Positions 22,895 through 30,986 of a DNA stretch of 31,791 nucleotides are shown here, in pieces; positions within the stretch are counted from its first letter, which is position 1, and each line of letters starts with the position of its first letter. The notes beneath the pieces were generated by a model. The model saw only the letters and a program-made list of their open reading frames with translations. It did no database searches and had not been told where the DNA came from. Both the position numbers and the translations under genes were made by a program. This DNA comes from UBA12403 sp043808565 (GTDB lineage: Bacteria > Patescibacteriota > Patescibacteriia > UBA9934 > GWF2-40-263), in assembly GCA_043808565.1 (NCBI GenBank), contig JAZDEQ010000079.1:1-31791 (forward strand), read 5' to 3'.

Positions 22895-23740
22895 TTAAAA
22901 ATTTAGGTTAAAAACTTTTTTCGCGTTATTGGTGGTGGCTTCGGCAACTTCTTCTAAACTTTTTTCTTTTAACGCGGCAATTTTTTTGGCTACCTCGATA
23001 ACATAGCTCGGTTCGTTTCGCTCGCCGCGATGAGGTGGTGGGGCGAGATATGGCGCGTCGGTTTCAATTAAAATATCTTCCAGACTCAATTCGCGAATCA
23101 AGCGGTCGTAACTTTCGGAATAAGTAATGATGCCGTTGAGGCCGATTTTATAGCCGAGTTCGAGAAATTTTTTCGCAGTTTTATGACTGCCGACAAAACT
23201 ATGGACCACGCCGGTTTTTTTAACCGGATTATTTTTTAAAATTTCCAAAAGGTCATCGTAGGCATCCCAACAATGGATGATCAGTGGTTTTTCGACCTCA
23301 TTGGCTAATTGAATGGCTCTTAAAAAAGCTTCTTTTTGACGATTTTTTAATTCTTCAATATCATCGCCGGCTTCAAAATGATGATAATCCAAACCCATTT
23401 CGCCAATAGCCACAGCTTTAGGACTTTTAAAAAGTCGGCGATAAAATTCTAAATCAAATTCCTCGCGCCGAGTGTGAATATTTTCCTCAGAGCCAATTTC
23501 ATCAGCATCTAATTCTTGTTCTTGAGTATGACAAGGATGTAAACCCACCGCCGCCCACAAACCATCGTATTTTTCGGCCACCTCAACCGCTTTCTGGCTG
23601 GTGGTGGTTTGCGTGCCGACGGTAATCATAAAAATCCCAGCCGCCAGCGAGCGACGAATAACTTCGTCCATGTCTGGTTTGTAAGCGTTGAAGTGGATGT
23701 GGCAGTGAGTGTCGACGAGGGACGGTGGTTTAAGGGGCAT
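22895..23740 (-). CDS. tatD: TatD-family metal-dependent deoxyribonuclease
   Basis: 281 residues, usual for TatD/YcfH hydrolases (TIM barrel, two divalent metals, 3'-5' DNase activity in characterised members). Metal-ligand motifs in order: VDTHCHIHF (His12, His14), VGLHPCHT, IGEMGLDYHHF (Glu), PLIIHCWDA (His), GVVHSFVG (His) and LIETDAPYLAPPPHRGERNEP (Asp). An insert of about 15 acidic residues (LDADEIGSEENIHTRREEF) follows the HPCHT motif. The start codon lies inside the upstream minisatellite 23739-23842. Confidence 0.93.
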   Translation of the reverse strand: MPLKPPSLVDTHCHIHFNAYKPDMDEVIRRSLAAGIFMITVGTQTTTSQKAVEVAEKYDGLWAAVGLHPCHTQEQELDADEIGSEENIHTRREEFDLEFYRRLFKSPKAVAIGEMGLDYHHFEAGDDIEELKNRQKEAFLRAIQLANEVEKPLIIHCWDAYDDLLEILKNNPVKKTGVVHSFVGSHKTAKKFLELGYKIGLNGIITYSESYDRLIRELSLEDILIETDAPYLAPPPHRGERNEPSYVIEVAKKIAALKEKSLEEVAEATTNNAKKVFNLNF

Positions 23741-23842
23741 AAGGGACTGAAAGGCTGGAAAGGCTTTAGAGGCTTAATCCGCCTCCGCTCGTGGCGAGCT
23801 TTGGCGAGACAAGGGGGCTGGAAGGGGTTGAAGGGAGTTTAA
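23739..23842. repeat. Mixed repeat region between the methyltransferase-like gene and tatD
   Basis: Outer parts are G-rich degenerate words (aagggactgaaaggctgg; ggctggaaggggttgaaggg), with a G+C-rich hairpin in the middle (about 23777-23812, ccgcctccgctcgtggcgag...ggcgag). The middle resembles the insert at 16909-16930. It appears that one repeat type has landed inside another. The region overlaps the tatD start codon. Confidence 0.65.
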
Positions 23843-23847
23843 AAATG

Positions 23848-24831
23848 TTATTTTACGCCTCGGAATAAATGAACCGTGTGCCCGACTGGAATTTTTTGCG
23901 GCCATAATTCCAAAGCTCGACCAGCCGAAATTTTAAATGGTTCAAGTAAATTTTTTAGATCCTGAGCTGAAATATCAGCTGATGGATTTTTAATTCCTTG
24001 TTTGTTAAGTAAATCTTTAGATTCATTATAAAGATAAAATTCAAACTCGGTTCCGTATTTTTCTTCCAAACGATGATAGCCAGTAAAATCAATCAAGGCT
24101 TCGGTTTGTTCTTTAAAACCAGAAACAATTTCTTCAAGCTTTAAACCAACCGAATCAAATAATTCTTGTACTAACGGCAGCGGTACTCGGCCACCAAGTT
24201 CGGTAATAATTGTGCCACCGTCTTTTGTCACTTCTTTTGCGCTTTGCAGATAAGCGTATTGTGATCCCAAGGCCCAACCAACAAATTTTTCTGGCGGATT
24301 ATAACCTTCATAAAGTTGGGCTGGCAAAAAAGTACCCTTTTCCGCACCCAAAGAAAGATCTTCAGTTCCAGAAGCTGGCAAATTAGGAATATTAGCATGA
24401 ACTAAATCAACTTTTATTCTCAACTTTTTAATTGGCTCACAAAAAGAACCAACGGCCGGCACAATTTGAACCAAAGCCTCACCTAAAAATTTTTTAAGAT
24501 TGTACATGGTGCCTTTTAAAATTTCATCATCAATATCTGTAACCACCACTCGTTGTAAATTTTTCTGAAAAATATGTAAAACTGCGATAGCTTCAACGCC
24601 ACTACAAATTCCCACAATGCCAACATCTTTAATAACCTTGCCTTCTCTGGCCAAAGTTTCGCTTAAAACTTGCAATCCAGCTGTTGTAAAATACGCCCAA
24701 TTATCTTCGATTTTATTTTTAAAAGGATACATGCCAGATGTCTCAACAATCGAGACTGGAGAAATTTCAATACCACAAGCAGTAAAAAGACTGGTAATAT
24801 CAACATTTTTGCCTTGAATTTCGTCTGGCAT
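23848..24831 (-). CDS. Class I SAM-methyltransferase-like protein coupled to a toxin-antitoxin pair (327 aa)
   Basis: A Rossmann methyltransferase-like core: motif I VGIVGICSGVEAIAVL, motif II VVVTDIDDEIL, and DLVHANIPNLP where N6-methyltransferases of the HemK/PrmC type have N-P-P-Y. Substrate unknown; the IPNLP variant makes a normal N-methyltransferase activity doubtful. The open frame extends 68 codons further, but that part overlaps the toxin gene and looks unlike protein, so I start at MPDEIQGKNV (24831). This ATG follows the toxin stop by 1 nt, so translation is almost certainly coupled to the toxin. About 80 residues precede motif I and 150 follow IPNLP. Confidence 0.75.
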   Translation of the reverse strand: MPDEIQGKNVDITSLFTACGIEISPVSIVETSGMYPFKNKIEDNWAYFTTAGLQVLSETLAREGKVIKDVGIVGICSGVEAIAVLHIFQKNLQRVVVTDIDDEILKGTMYNLKKFLGEALVQIVPAVGSFCEPIKKLRIKVDLVHANIPNLPASGTEDLSLGAEKGTFLPAQLYEGYNPPEKFVGWALGSQYAYLQSAKEVTKDGGTIITELGGRVPLPLVQELFDSVGLKLEEIVSGFKEQTEALIDFTGYHRLEEKYGTEFEFYLYNESKDLLNKQGIKNPSADISAQDLKNLLEPFKISAGRALELWPQKIPVGHTVHLFRGVK

Positions 24832-24832
24832 A

Positions 24833-25105
24833 TTATAAATTTTTGTAAATATCGTGTTTTCCAATCGTGATAAAAAAAATTCCTCCGTCAACCTTCCTTT
24901 CAAAAATAATTCGATAACTCCCACTAATCGAAATTGACCAAAGTCCATTAAGCTTTCCTTGTAAACCATGTAAACGAAGAGAAGGATGAAGCGGATTGTT
25001 TTTAAAAATTTTTTCTTTCTCAATAACCGAAACAATAATCTCTTTTGATAAGTTTTTTAGATCTTGCGCAAACCTTCGGGAATAGACGATATTTTTTACT
25101 TGCAT
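24833..25105 (-). CDS. RelE-type toxin of the second toxin-antitoxin pair (90 aa)
   Basis: RelE/YafQ-type mRNA interferase by sequence: NIVYSRRFAQDLKNLSKE, HPSLRLHGLQGKLNGLWSI, YRIIFERKVDGGIFFITIGKHDIY. Related to the toxin at 15350-15607. The start overlaps the antitoxin end by 10 nt, and its stop is 1 nt from the methyltransferase-like start, making a tight three-gene unit. Confidence 0.9.
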   Translation of the reverse strand: MQVKNIVYSRRFAQDLKNLSKEIIVSVIEKEKIFKNNPLHPSLRLHGLQGKLNGLWSISISGSYRIIFERKVDGGIFFITIGKHDIYKNL

Positions 25106-25329
25106 AGCAAATCGGCAATCGATTTAGCTTTTATGATTTTCCCGGCTTTATATTCCCGCTGGGCTTGTTTGACTATTTTTAACAGCTGATCTTCAGAAAT
25201 TAAATCTTTATCCATTTCAATAAGATTTTGGACATAGCCGCTAACCGAAACAAAACCTCTTTTTTTAGATAAAGATTTTACTTCAATCATAACTTTTGGT
25301 GGCAGTGATAAACTTAGGACTTGACGCAT
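25096..25329 (-). CDS. Ribbon-helix-helix-type antitoxin of the second pair (77 aa)
   Basis: The N-terminal strand RQVLSLSLPPKVMIEVKSL and SVSGYVQNLIEMDKDL fit a ribbon-helix-helix DNA-binding domain; the C-terminal half (QREYKAGKIIKAKSIADLL) is the probable toxin-binding part. It starts 24 nt after the stop of the 1028-residue gene, so read-through from that operon is possible besides a local promoter. No operator as clear as 15837-15867 is seen. Confidence 0.82.
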   Translation of the reverse strand: MRQVLSLSLPPKVMIEVKSLSKKRGFVSVSGYVQNLIEMDKDLISEDQLLKIVKQAQREYKAGKIIKAKSIADLLCK

Positions 25330-25353
25330 ATTAAAATAATTTAAAATTCTTTT

Positions 25354-28300
25354 TTATTGTAATACATCTGTAATAATGGTGTCAAAAAAATCTTTTGTCC
25401 ATCTTAAATTCCAAACAAATTCTCCACCAGCCTTTTCTGTCAACGTCAAATACCATTTTCCGTCTTTAACGGCTTGAAGATTTTCTGGTTGAGAAATAAA
25501 GGCGACAAATTCTGGCTCGGTCATTTTTTCGGCCAAGCTTTCTAAAACTGCCTTTCTTTGACTAAGTGAAACAAATGGTTCTTTTAAGTCCTGCATTTCT
25601 CTTCTAAATTCTGCTTCTTCTAACCCACCATAGGTCTTATTAAGAAGTTCTTTATTATAATACGCCATTTTATTAAACCACTTAATTTTCGTTTCTTCGA
25701 TCCCAAAAAAATTTTCACCAAAAAGTCCACGAGCCTCACGTTCAACCTCGGCCAAGTGTTCGTTTTCTTGGCGCGCCATAAGCACGGCTGGTAAATTTTC
25801 AATAACCATCAAATCAACTTTGGCTAATTCAGCGGCCAAAGCTGGTTTACCACGATCCGCGGGAAAATATTTTCTAATTGTTTTTTTAGCCTCATCAACT
25901 TGACCAGCCGCCGCTTGAGCTAAGGCTAATTTTTTATAATCTCGAAAAATTACTTCTTTAGAAAAATCTTCTCTTTTTTTAAGACAAACTGCGGTTTTTT
26001 TATCAATCAATTCCTTGGCTTGAACTAAATGACCGGTAGCCAAAGCAAGATCAATAATCGCCTCTAAAGTTTTATCACTTAATTTTCCCACTGCCGCTTC
26101 AAAATTCCCCTCTCGAGCGTTAATTAAAGCTGATAAATCAATAAATCTACCATCTGTTTGATCAGGTGCTGAAATTGTCTTTAAAGCATCTTTAGCTTCG
26201 GTAATCAAACCGGCTTCAATAAAAACTTCGGCAAGATCAAACTTTGTACGCACGGCATCGAAAAAACCGACAGTCTGGCCTCTGGCTTTAAATAATTCCG
26301 CGGCTTTTAAAAATTCCTTGTTTTCCAAAAGGTAAAATAAAACACCGGCAAAATACGAGTAATAAAGATGGTTTGTAACAAGCACTGGACAAACCGAATC
26401 AAGTTTTGAAAGTTTTTCTTTATATTTTTTAAAAATAACCAAAACCTGTTCTAATGGTTTGGCCTTAATTTCTTCCCCAATAATATAATTAACTGTCCTA
26501 TTACGACTATTAAACTGACCTACGTCCAAACCTCGCAAATCCAGATCTTCTATGGTTTTCCAAGCTTCATCGAATTTACCGGCTTTAGCTTTTAATCGAG
26601 ACGTTTCCCATAAAAAGCCTGATCTGGATTTTGGAATTTCCATTCTTTCGGCAAAAACATCTAATTCACTAAAATCTATTTTTAAACCAAGGCTGGCTTC
26701 GGCTTTCAAAACATCATACAACCAACCAAAACACGCTTTAACTGAAAGAGCATTGCTTTTTTTAACTAATCTTCTAACCAAAGAAAAACGTTGATCTTTA
26801 ATTGCGGCTTCGACAAATTTATGAAAAAGACTCTCGTAAGGAAAACCACCTTTCGTCAAAATATCCTCCAGGCTTTCCTCAACTTCAAAATATTGACCAG
26901 AAGCTATTTGAAATTCAATACTTTTTTCAAAAAAATCTGTCTTTGTTCTTTCATCTCCAAATTCATCAGCTAAGCGACGAGCTTCGTCCAATATTTCTTT
27001 TGGCTCAATTCCTAAAGCCCTTTTTAATCCAGCAATTTTAAAAAGAAAATTAAAACGATCTGAATTAGAAAATCTCCTGGCGGCTCGTTCTAACTTTTTA
27101 AGTTGCAAAAGCGGATCATTTTCTTTTTCCTGACGAGCCACGGCAGCAAAAAAATCATGCAATTCTTTTTCTCGAGAAAATACAACCAAAGGGGCAACCG
27201 AACCAGCTAATTGATTTTCCGCTTCTTTTAAAACTTGAGGATCGTCACTTTTTTGGGCTTGATGCATTTTTTTCTTTAGATTTTTTTGCATTTTTTCCAT
27301 CTGTTCAACATTAACGTGATGAAAAGGTAATTGCCGATTATCAATATCAGTCAAACCATCTAAATAACCGAGTAAGACCTGCCGACCAACCAAACCCTTA
27401 GAACCCCGAACATTTTTTGGCACAAAACGCTCGGAACGAGCCACAGCTAAATGAAAAAAATTACCGAAAAGATCACTCTTTTGCGCTTCAGAGGTTTTAG
27501 GCGACTGGCCGACCCCAAGCAAACGAGCGTAAAGACGGGGATTTTTTCTTTTTAAAACTTCAGCAGCGTTAAGAACATCAATAATTTCGTCAAAATCACC
27601 ATGAAAAAAATCAGTTTGTGCCATGGCTTTGACCGGATTTTTGGCCACGACATCAAGGCGTTCATCAATAAAATTAGCAATCGTTCTGGCGGCTTCGGCT
27701 GTTTTTTCTGCGTCGTCCTTACCACCAGACTCAACCTCGCGAGCAAAAGCCTCTAGTTCAAAAATCGCGTCAGCTGATCGCAAACCAATAAATTCTCCGG
27801 TTTCAATTTTCCGTTTTTGGCATTTTTCAAAAACACGCTTTTTTTCTAACCAATAATTTTTATCTGCCAAGGGATCAAGAACAACCAAACGGCCATGAGC
27901 TTCTGCTTCAAGCGTAAAATCCCAACCCTCAAAAAAACCAAAAATCGAGGTTGTTCGTTGATGGTCAACCTCGCCAACTCGTAAGGCTTGTAATAACCCA
28001 TCTGATCCTTCAGATAAGTTAAAAGTCGGATCATCGACTTTGGTCAAAGCGTTGTGGTCTTTAATGGCTTGGCTTAAACCGACTAATAATGGATTAAGTT
28101 CAGCGATGATTATCCGATTAATTTCTTGTAAATCTTTTTGATCAATTTTAATCCCATCATCACCAACCAAGGCTTGAGCATAAACTGAAGGTCGCTGACT
28201 ATTTTCCTCAAGTAAAAATCTGGTTAAGCGACTATCAATAATTGTCAAATAATCCAAAGCCCTGGAATTGCGAGCCAAACGATTGCGTAAAGAACTAATA

Positions 28301-28440
28301 GCCGCTTCAGACGCTAAATATAAATCATTGGCCGTGGTTGGCCGGCATTCAATTTGTTCTTGATTCCGACGTTCTGCAGCTAAAATTTCAGTGCCCGAAA
28401 CATCTACTCCGGTTGGCAATCCTTCTCGAGGTCCAGACAT
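25354..28440 (-). CDS. Large alpha-helical repeat protein (1028 aa), function unknown
   Basis: Not recognised as a characterised family. No signal peptide and no membrane helix, so cytoplasmic. From about residue 440 to 900 it shows helix pairs of roughly 35 residues of the TPR/HEAT kind, for example FNFLFKIAGLKRALGIEPKEILDEARRLADEFGD, FDEAWKTIEDLDLRGLDVGQF and AREGNFEAAVGKLSDKTLEAIIDLALATGHLVQAKELI. The N-terminal ~400 residues are also mainly helical and charged. Such solenoids usually act as protein scaffolds. It follows cvpA with a 12-nt gap, so the two are co-transcribed. Confidence 0.75.
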   Translation of the reverse strand: MSGPREGLPTGVDVSGTEILAAERRNQEQIECRPTTANDLYLASEAAISSLRNRLARNSRALDYLTIIDSRLTRFLLEENSQRPSVYAQALVGDDGIKIDQKDLQEINRIIIAELNPLLVGLSQAIKDHNALTKVDDPTFNLSEGSDGLLQALRVGEVDHQRTTSIFGFFEGWDFTLEAEAHGRLVVLDPLADKNYWLEKKRVFEKCQKRKIETGEFIGLRSADAIFELEAFAREVESGGKDDAEKTAEAARTIANFIDERLDVVAKNPVKAMAQTDFFHGDFDEIIDVLNAAEVLKRKNPRLYARLLGVGQSPKTSEAQKSDLFGNFFHLAVARSERFVPKNVRGSKGLVGRQVLLGYLDGLTDIDNRQLPFHHVNVEQMEKMQKNLKKKMHQAQKSDDPQVLKEAENQLAGSVAPLVVFSREKELHDFFAAVARQEKENDPLLQLKKLERAARRFSNSDRFNFLFKIAGLKRALGIEPKEILDEARRLADEFGDERTKTDFFEKSIEFQIASGQYFEVEESLEDILTKGGFPYESLFHKFVEAAIKDQRFSLVRRLVKKSNALSVKACFGWLYDVLKAEASLGLKIDFSELDVFAERMEIPKSRSGFLWETSRLKAKAGKFDEAWKTIEDLDLRGLDVGQFNSRNRTVNYIIGEEIKAKPLEQVLVIFKKYKEKLSKLDSVCPVLVTNHLYYSYFAGVLFYLLENKEFLKAAELFKARGQTVGFFDAVRTKFDLAEVFIEAGLITEAKDALKTISAPDQTDGRFIDLSALINAREGNFEAAVGKLSDKTLEAIIDLALATGHLVQAKELIDKKTAVCLKKREDFSKEVIFRDYKKLALAQAAAGQVDEAKKTIRKYFPADRGKPALAAELAKVDLMVIENLPAVLMARQENEHLAEVEREARGLFGENFFGIEETKIKWFNKMAYYNKELLNKTYGGLEEAEFRREMQDLKEPFVSLSQRKAVLESLAEKMTEPEFVAFISQPENLQAVKDGKWYLTLTEKAGGEFVWNLRWTKDFFDTIITDVLQ

Positions 28441-28452
28441 AAAAAATATAAT

Positions 28453-28938
28453 TTAAATCCACGGAATCATCGTTCTAATCACGCCAATCACGTTGGAAAC
28501 ATACGAAACAATCTGCGAACCGCTAAACCAGGAGCTGGCTAAAGCGGGAAAAATCAATTGCATGAAATAAATTCCTCCAGCCACAATGGCAAAACCCTCA
28601 ACCGCCCCGAGCAAGCCGCCTAAAAGTCGATTAACAAAACCGACAAACGGCAGGTGTTTGAGAAAACCAAAAATTTTATCAACCAACCAAAAAATAAATC
28701 CCACCAATCTTTGAACAATAATCAAAATCAACAAAAACAAAACCACACTGGCAACAGTGACGTTATTATTAAAAAGAAAACCAAGATAGTCGACGGCCAA
28801 ACCCACATATTGACTAGCGACGATCGAGCCGATTATTAAACCAATGCCGTTGCCCAGAATCCGAATGAAGCCAAACCACAGGCCGTGGGTGACAAAAGCA
28901 CCGACGAGGACGAGGAGGATAATATCGATGAGGGACAT
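28453..28938 (-). CDS. cvpA: CvpA-family membrane protein
   Basis: 161 residues with four hydrophobic segments (about 4-22, 24-44, 60-80, 97-125), the layout of the CvpA / colicin V production family. Typical features are MSLIDIILLVLVGAFVTHGLWFGFIR at the start and the Gly-rich VNRLLGGLLGAVEGFAIVAGG. CvpA is linked to envelope homeostasis, with the mechanism unsettled. The open frame extends 15 codons upstream, but these (PFVPLKPLVP) are the translation of the repeat arm at 28951-28990, so I start at 28938. Confidence 0.88.
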   Translation of the reverse strand: MSLIDIILLVLVGAFVTHGLWFGFIRILGNGIGLIIGSIVASQYVGLAVDYLGFLFNNNVTVASVVLFLLILIIVQRLVGFIFWLVDKIFGFLKHLPFVGFVNRLLGGLLGAVEGFAIVAGGIYFMQLIFPALASSWFSGSQIVSYVSNVIGVIRTMIPWI

Positions 28939-28947
28939 ATTGTTAGA

Positions 28948-28990
28948 ATTAGGCACTAAAGGCTTTAAAGGCACAAAAGGCACTAAAGAG
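28948..28990. repeat. Left inverted arm beside the four-helix-bundle gene
   Basis: A chain of 'aaggcac(t)aa' words with about 9-10-nt period. It pairs with 29386-29442 in reverse complement, including a shared 14-nt core (ttgccttttgtgcc on the right arm with ggcacaaaaggcac on the left, one mismatch). It lies between cvpA and the four-helix gene. Confidence 0.85.
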
Positions 28991-29004
28991 TTTTTTAAAA
29001 AAAA

Positions 29005-29385
29005 TTATTCAAAATTTCTTTGTTCTATTGATAACTTTTCCATATACCGATCAAGCAGGTAATTTGTTTTTCGACGTGAATCCTCTAGGGTTTCGGCTTC
29101 AGATGAAGTCAGGTAGCCCAACACTTCGACCAACTCGATATAAAAAACACACTCTCGCAGAGAAGCTTTTGCTATTTCAAAAAATCTAAGTCTGTCTTTC
29201 CACGATTTCTTTGCGTGGCCCTCTACAATATTAGCCACACCAGACACGGCTGCTCTTCTTAATTGAGAAGTAATTCCAAAAATTTCATACTTAGGAAATT
29301 TTTCTGTAACTCGGTATACATTTTTAACAAATATCACTCCTTCTTGATATACAACTAACGAATGATACGGCTGAAATCTTTTCAT
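29005..29385 (-). CDS. Four-helix-bundle protein of the 23S rRNA intervening-sequence family (126 aa)
   Basis: The family signature is clear: LVVYQEGVIFVKNVYRVTEKFPKYE, FGITSQLRRAAVSGVANIVEGHAKKS, and FFEIAKASLRECVFYIELVEVLGYL. Known relatives are encoded inside intervening sequences of 23S rRNA (Leptospira, Coxiella) and, as Avd, in diversity-generating retroelements; they form pentameric basic barrels that bind nucleic acid. Here the gene is not in an rRNA and no reverse transcriptase or variable repeat is nearby. It sits between inverted repeat arms (28948-28990 and 29386-29442), an arrangement like that of rRNA intervening sequences. The AGGGG before its ATG is part of the right arm. Confidence 0.93.
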   Translation of the reverse strand: MKRFQPYHSLVVYQEGVIFVKNVYRVTEKFPKYEIFGITSQLRRAAVSGVANIVEGHAKKSWKDRLRFFEIAKASLRECVFYIELVEVLGYLTSSEAETLEDSRRKTNYLLDRYMEKLSIEQRNFE

Positions 29386-29442
29386 ACCCCTTTAATGCCT
29401 TTATTGCCTTTTGTGCCTCTAGTGCCTTTAATACCTTTCACT
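29386..29442. repeat. Right inverted arm beside the four-helix-bundle gene
   Basis: Complementary to 28948-28990. It spans the 3' end of metG: the last few codons and stop of metG (29428-29442) are made of repeat sequence. So the arm either grew into metG or arrived with the element and replaced the original end of the gene. Confidence 0.85.
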
Positions 29443-30939
29443 CCTAGGAAACAACGGCTCGCCCTTTGCAATCTTGTGTCCGGGTACGAGCTCGCCCCAC
29501 GCCCAGGCTGATTCAAACGATTGGTTAAATTCCTTTGGGATCTCCAGACCAAGTTGACTGAATAATTTTTCGGCGGTCTCGGGCATGAAAGGTACGAGCA
29601 TCCAAGCGATATGGCGTAAAGTTTCTAATAAAATATAAAGCGTATCGTTCAGCATTTTCTTTTCCTCGAGCTTAGCTAATTGCCACGGTTGCTGTTGTTC
29701 GATGAATTGATTGGCTTGACGAATGAGGCTCCAAACAATTTCTAAAGCATCGGCCAAACGATATTCTTCAAAAGCTAATTGATAGGCCGGCCAAGCACCG
29801 GCCAAAAAACCTTCGGCTTTTTCTGGTACCAAACCGCCGGTATATTTTTCGGTCATGACCAAAACTCGATTGACTAAATTGCCGAATTCATTGGCTAATT
29901 CATTATTATAGCGAGCCGCCAGTCGAACTTCAGAAAAATCACTGTCTTCAAAAGCTTGGATTTCTCGTAAGAAATAATAGCGGATTGGATCAATACCAAA
30001 TTTTTCGACCAAACTAAAAGGATCAACAACATTGCCGAGCGATTTACTCATTTTTTGTCCATTATTGGTAATAAAACCAAAAATCAAAATTTGTTTGGAA
30101 TTAGGTAAACCAGCCGATAACAACATGGCTTGCCACATAGCGGTTTGCTGACGAAGATTATCTTTGCCGCAAACCTGGACGCCTGGCCAAAAGTCTTTAA
30201 AATTATTTTCATTTTCTGGCCAGCCCAAACAAGAAATATAGTTGACTAAAGCATCAAACCAAACATACATGACTTGTTCTGGATCACCCGGCACCTCAAC
30301 CCCCCAAGGCATTTTATTTTTTAAGCGAGAAATGGAAAAATCCTGTAAACCGCTAGCCACAAAATTTTTAATTTCTGTTAAACGATGAGCCGGAATAACC
30401 AGATCCGGATGATTATTATATAAATCCAAAAGCGGTTGTTGATAATTAGAAAAACGGAAAAAATAATTTTCTTCATCAATAATTTCCAAATCTTTATTGG
30501 GATGAAATTGACAACGGCCTTCGATTAATTCTGATTCGGTTTTTTCTAATTCACAACCAACACAATATTTAACTTGATAATTTTTTTTATAAATATCGCC
30601 TTTAGCCAAACAGCGTTGCCAAAATTCTTGAGCGGCCGACAAATGATGTTTATCGGTAGTTCGAATAAAGTTATTGTAACTTAAATTCAAAGCGGTTTTT
30701 AAATCATTAAATTTAACGGCTAAATTGTCACAATAATCTTGGACAGCCAAACCAGCCTCTTCGGCTTTGCGAAAAATTTTTAGGCCGTGCTCGTCGGTGC
30801 CAGTATTAAAAAACACCTCATGGCCAGTCAATCTTTTGTAACGAGCAATAACATCGGCCCGAAGAATTTCGGCCGCAAAACCAATATGCGGTTCGGCATT
30901 TATATAAGGTAAGGTGGTGGTTATGTAGAATTTTTTCAT
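29428..30939 (-). CDS. metG: Methionyl-tRNA synthetase
   Basis: Class I synthetase, 503 residues, charging tRNA-Met. Visible: TTLPYINAEPHIGFA with the HIGH-type motif HIGF, the zinc-knuckle region CVGCELEKTESELIEGRC..H (about 127-147), the WFDALVNYI segment, and KMSKSLGNVVDPF with KMSKS. The anticodon-binding helical domain follows and the protein ends at GEPLFPRSERY, so it lacks the C-terminal tRNA-binding (EMAP/Trbp111-like) extension. The start is MKKFYITTTLPY at 30939; a TTG four codons upstream is less likely. The last four residues come from repeat DNA. Confidence 0.96.
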   Translation of the reverse strand: MKKFYITTTLPYINAEPHIGFAAEILRADVIARYKRLTGHEVFFNTGTDEHGLKIFRKAEEAGLAVQDYCDNLAVKFNDLKTALNLSYNNFIRTTDKHHLSAAQEFWQRCLAKGDIYKKNYQVKYCVGCELEKTESELIEGRCQFHPNKDLEIIDEENYFFRFSNYQQPLLDLYNNHPDLVIPAHRLTEIKNFVASGLQDFSISRLKNKMPWGVEVPGDPEQVMYVWFDALVNYISCLGWPENENNFKDFWPGVQVCGKDNLRQQTAMWQAMLLSAGLPNSKQILIFGFITNNGQKMSKSLGNVVDPFSLVEKFGIDPIRYYFLREIQAFEDSDFSEVRLAARYNNELANEFGNLVNRVLVMTEKYTGGLVPEKAEGFLAGAWPAYQLAFEEYRLADALEIVWSLIRQANQFIEQQQPWQLAKLEEKKMLNDTLYILLETLRHIAWMLVPFMPETAEKLFSQLGLEIPKEFNQSFESAWAWGELVPGHKIAKGEPLFPRSERY

Positions 30940-30956
30940 ATCGTGACCCAATCAAA

Positions 30957-30986
30957 AAATTTACGTTTTTACGTTTTTACAATTTT
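30957..30986. repeat. Short 'acgttttt' tandem repeat between metG and rsmI
   Basis: Three imperfect copies of a 10-nt word (tttacgtttt) in the gap between rsmI and metG. AT-rich, with no inverted partner in the gap. It fits the general pattern of gene-boundary repeats in this window, in minimal form. Confidence 0.55.

Noticed and set aside
24832..25035. Longer methyltransferase-like protein with 68 extra residues
   Set aside because: The extension overlaps the toxin gene in another frame. The ATG at 24831 lies 1 nt after the toxin stop, a typical coupled start.
28939..28983. Longer CvpA with the N-terminus MPFVPLKPLVP
   Set aside because: These codons are translation of the degenerate repeat arm; the CvpA-type start MSLIDIILL follows directly.
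29005..29385. Avd of a diversity-generating retroelement
   Set aside because: No reverse transcriptase, template repeat or variable repeat is found in the surrounding sequence; the gene lies between metG and cvpA.
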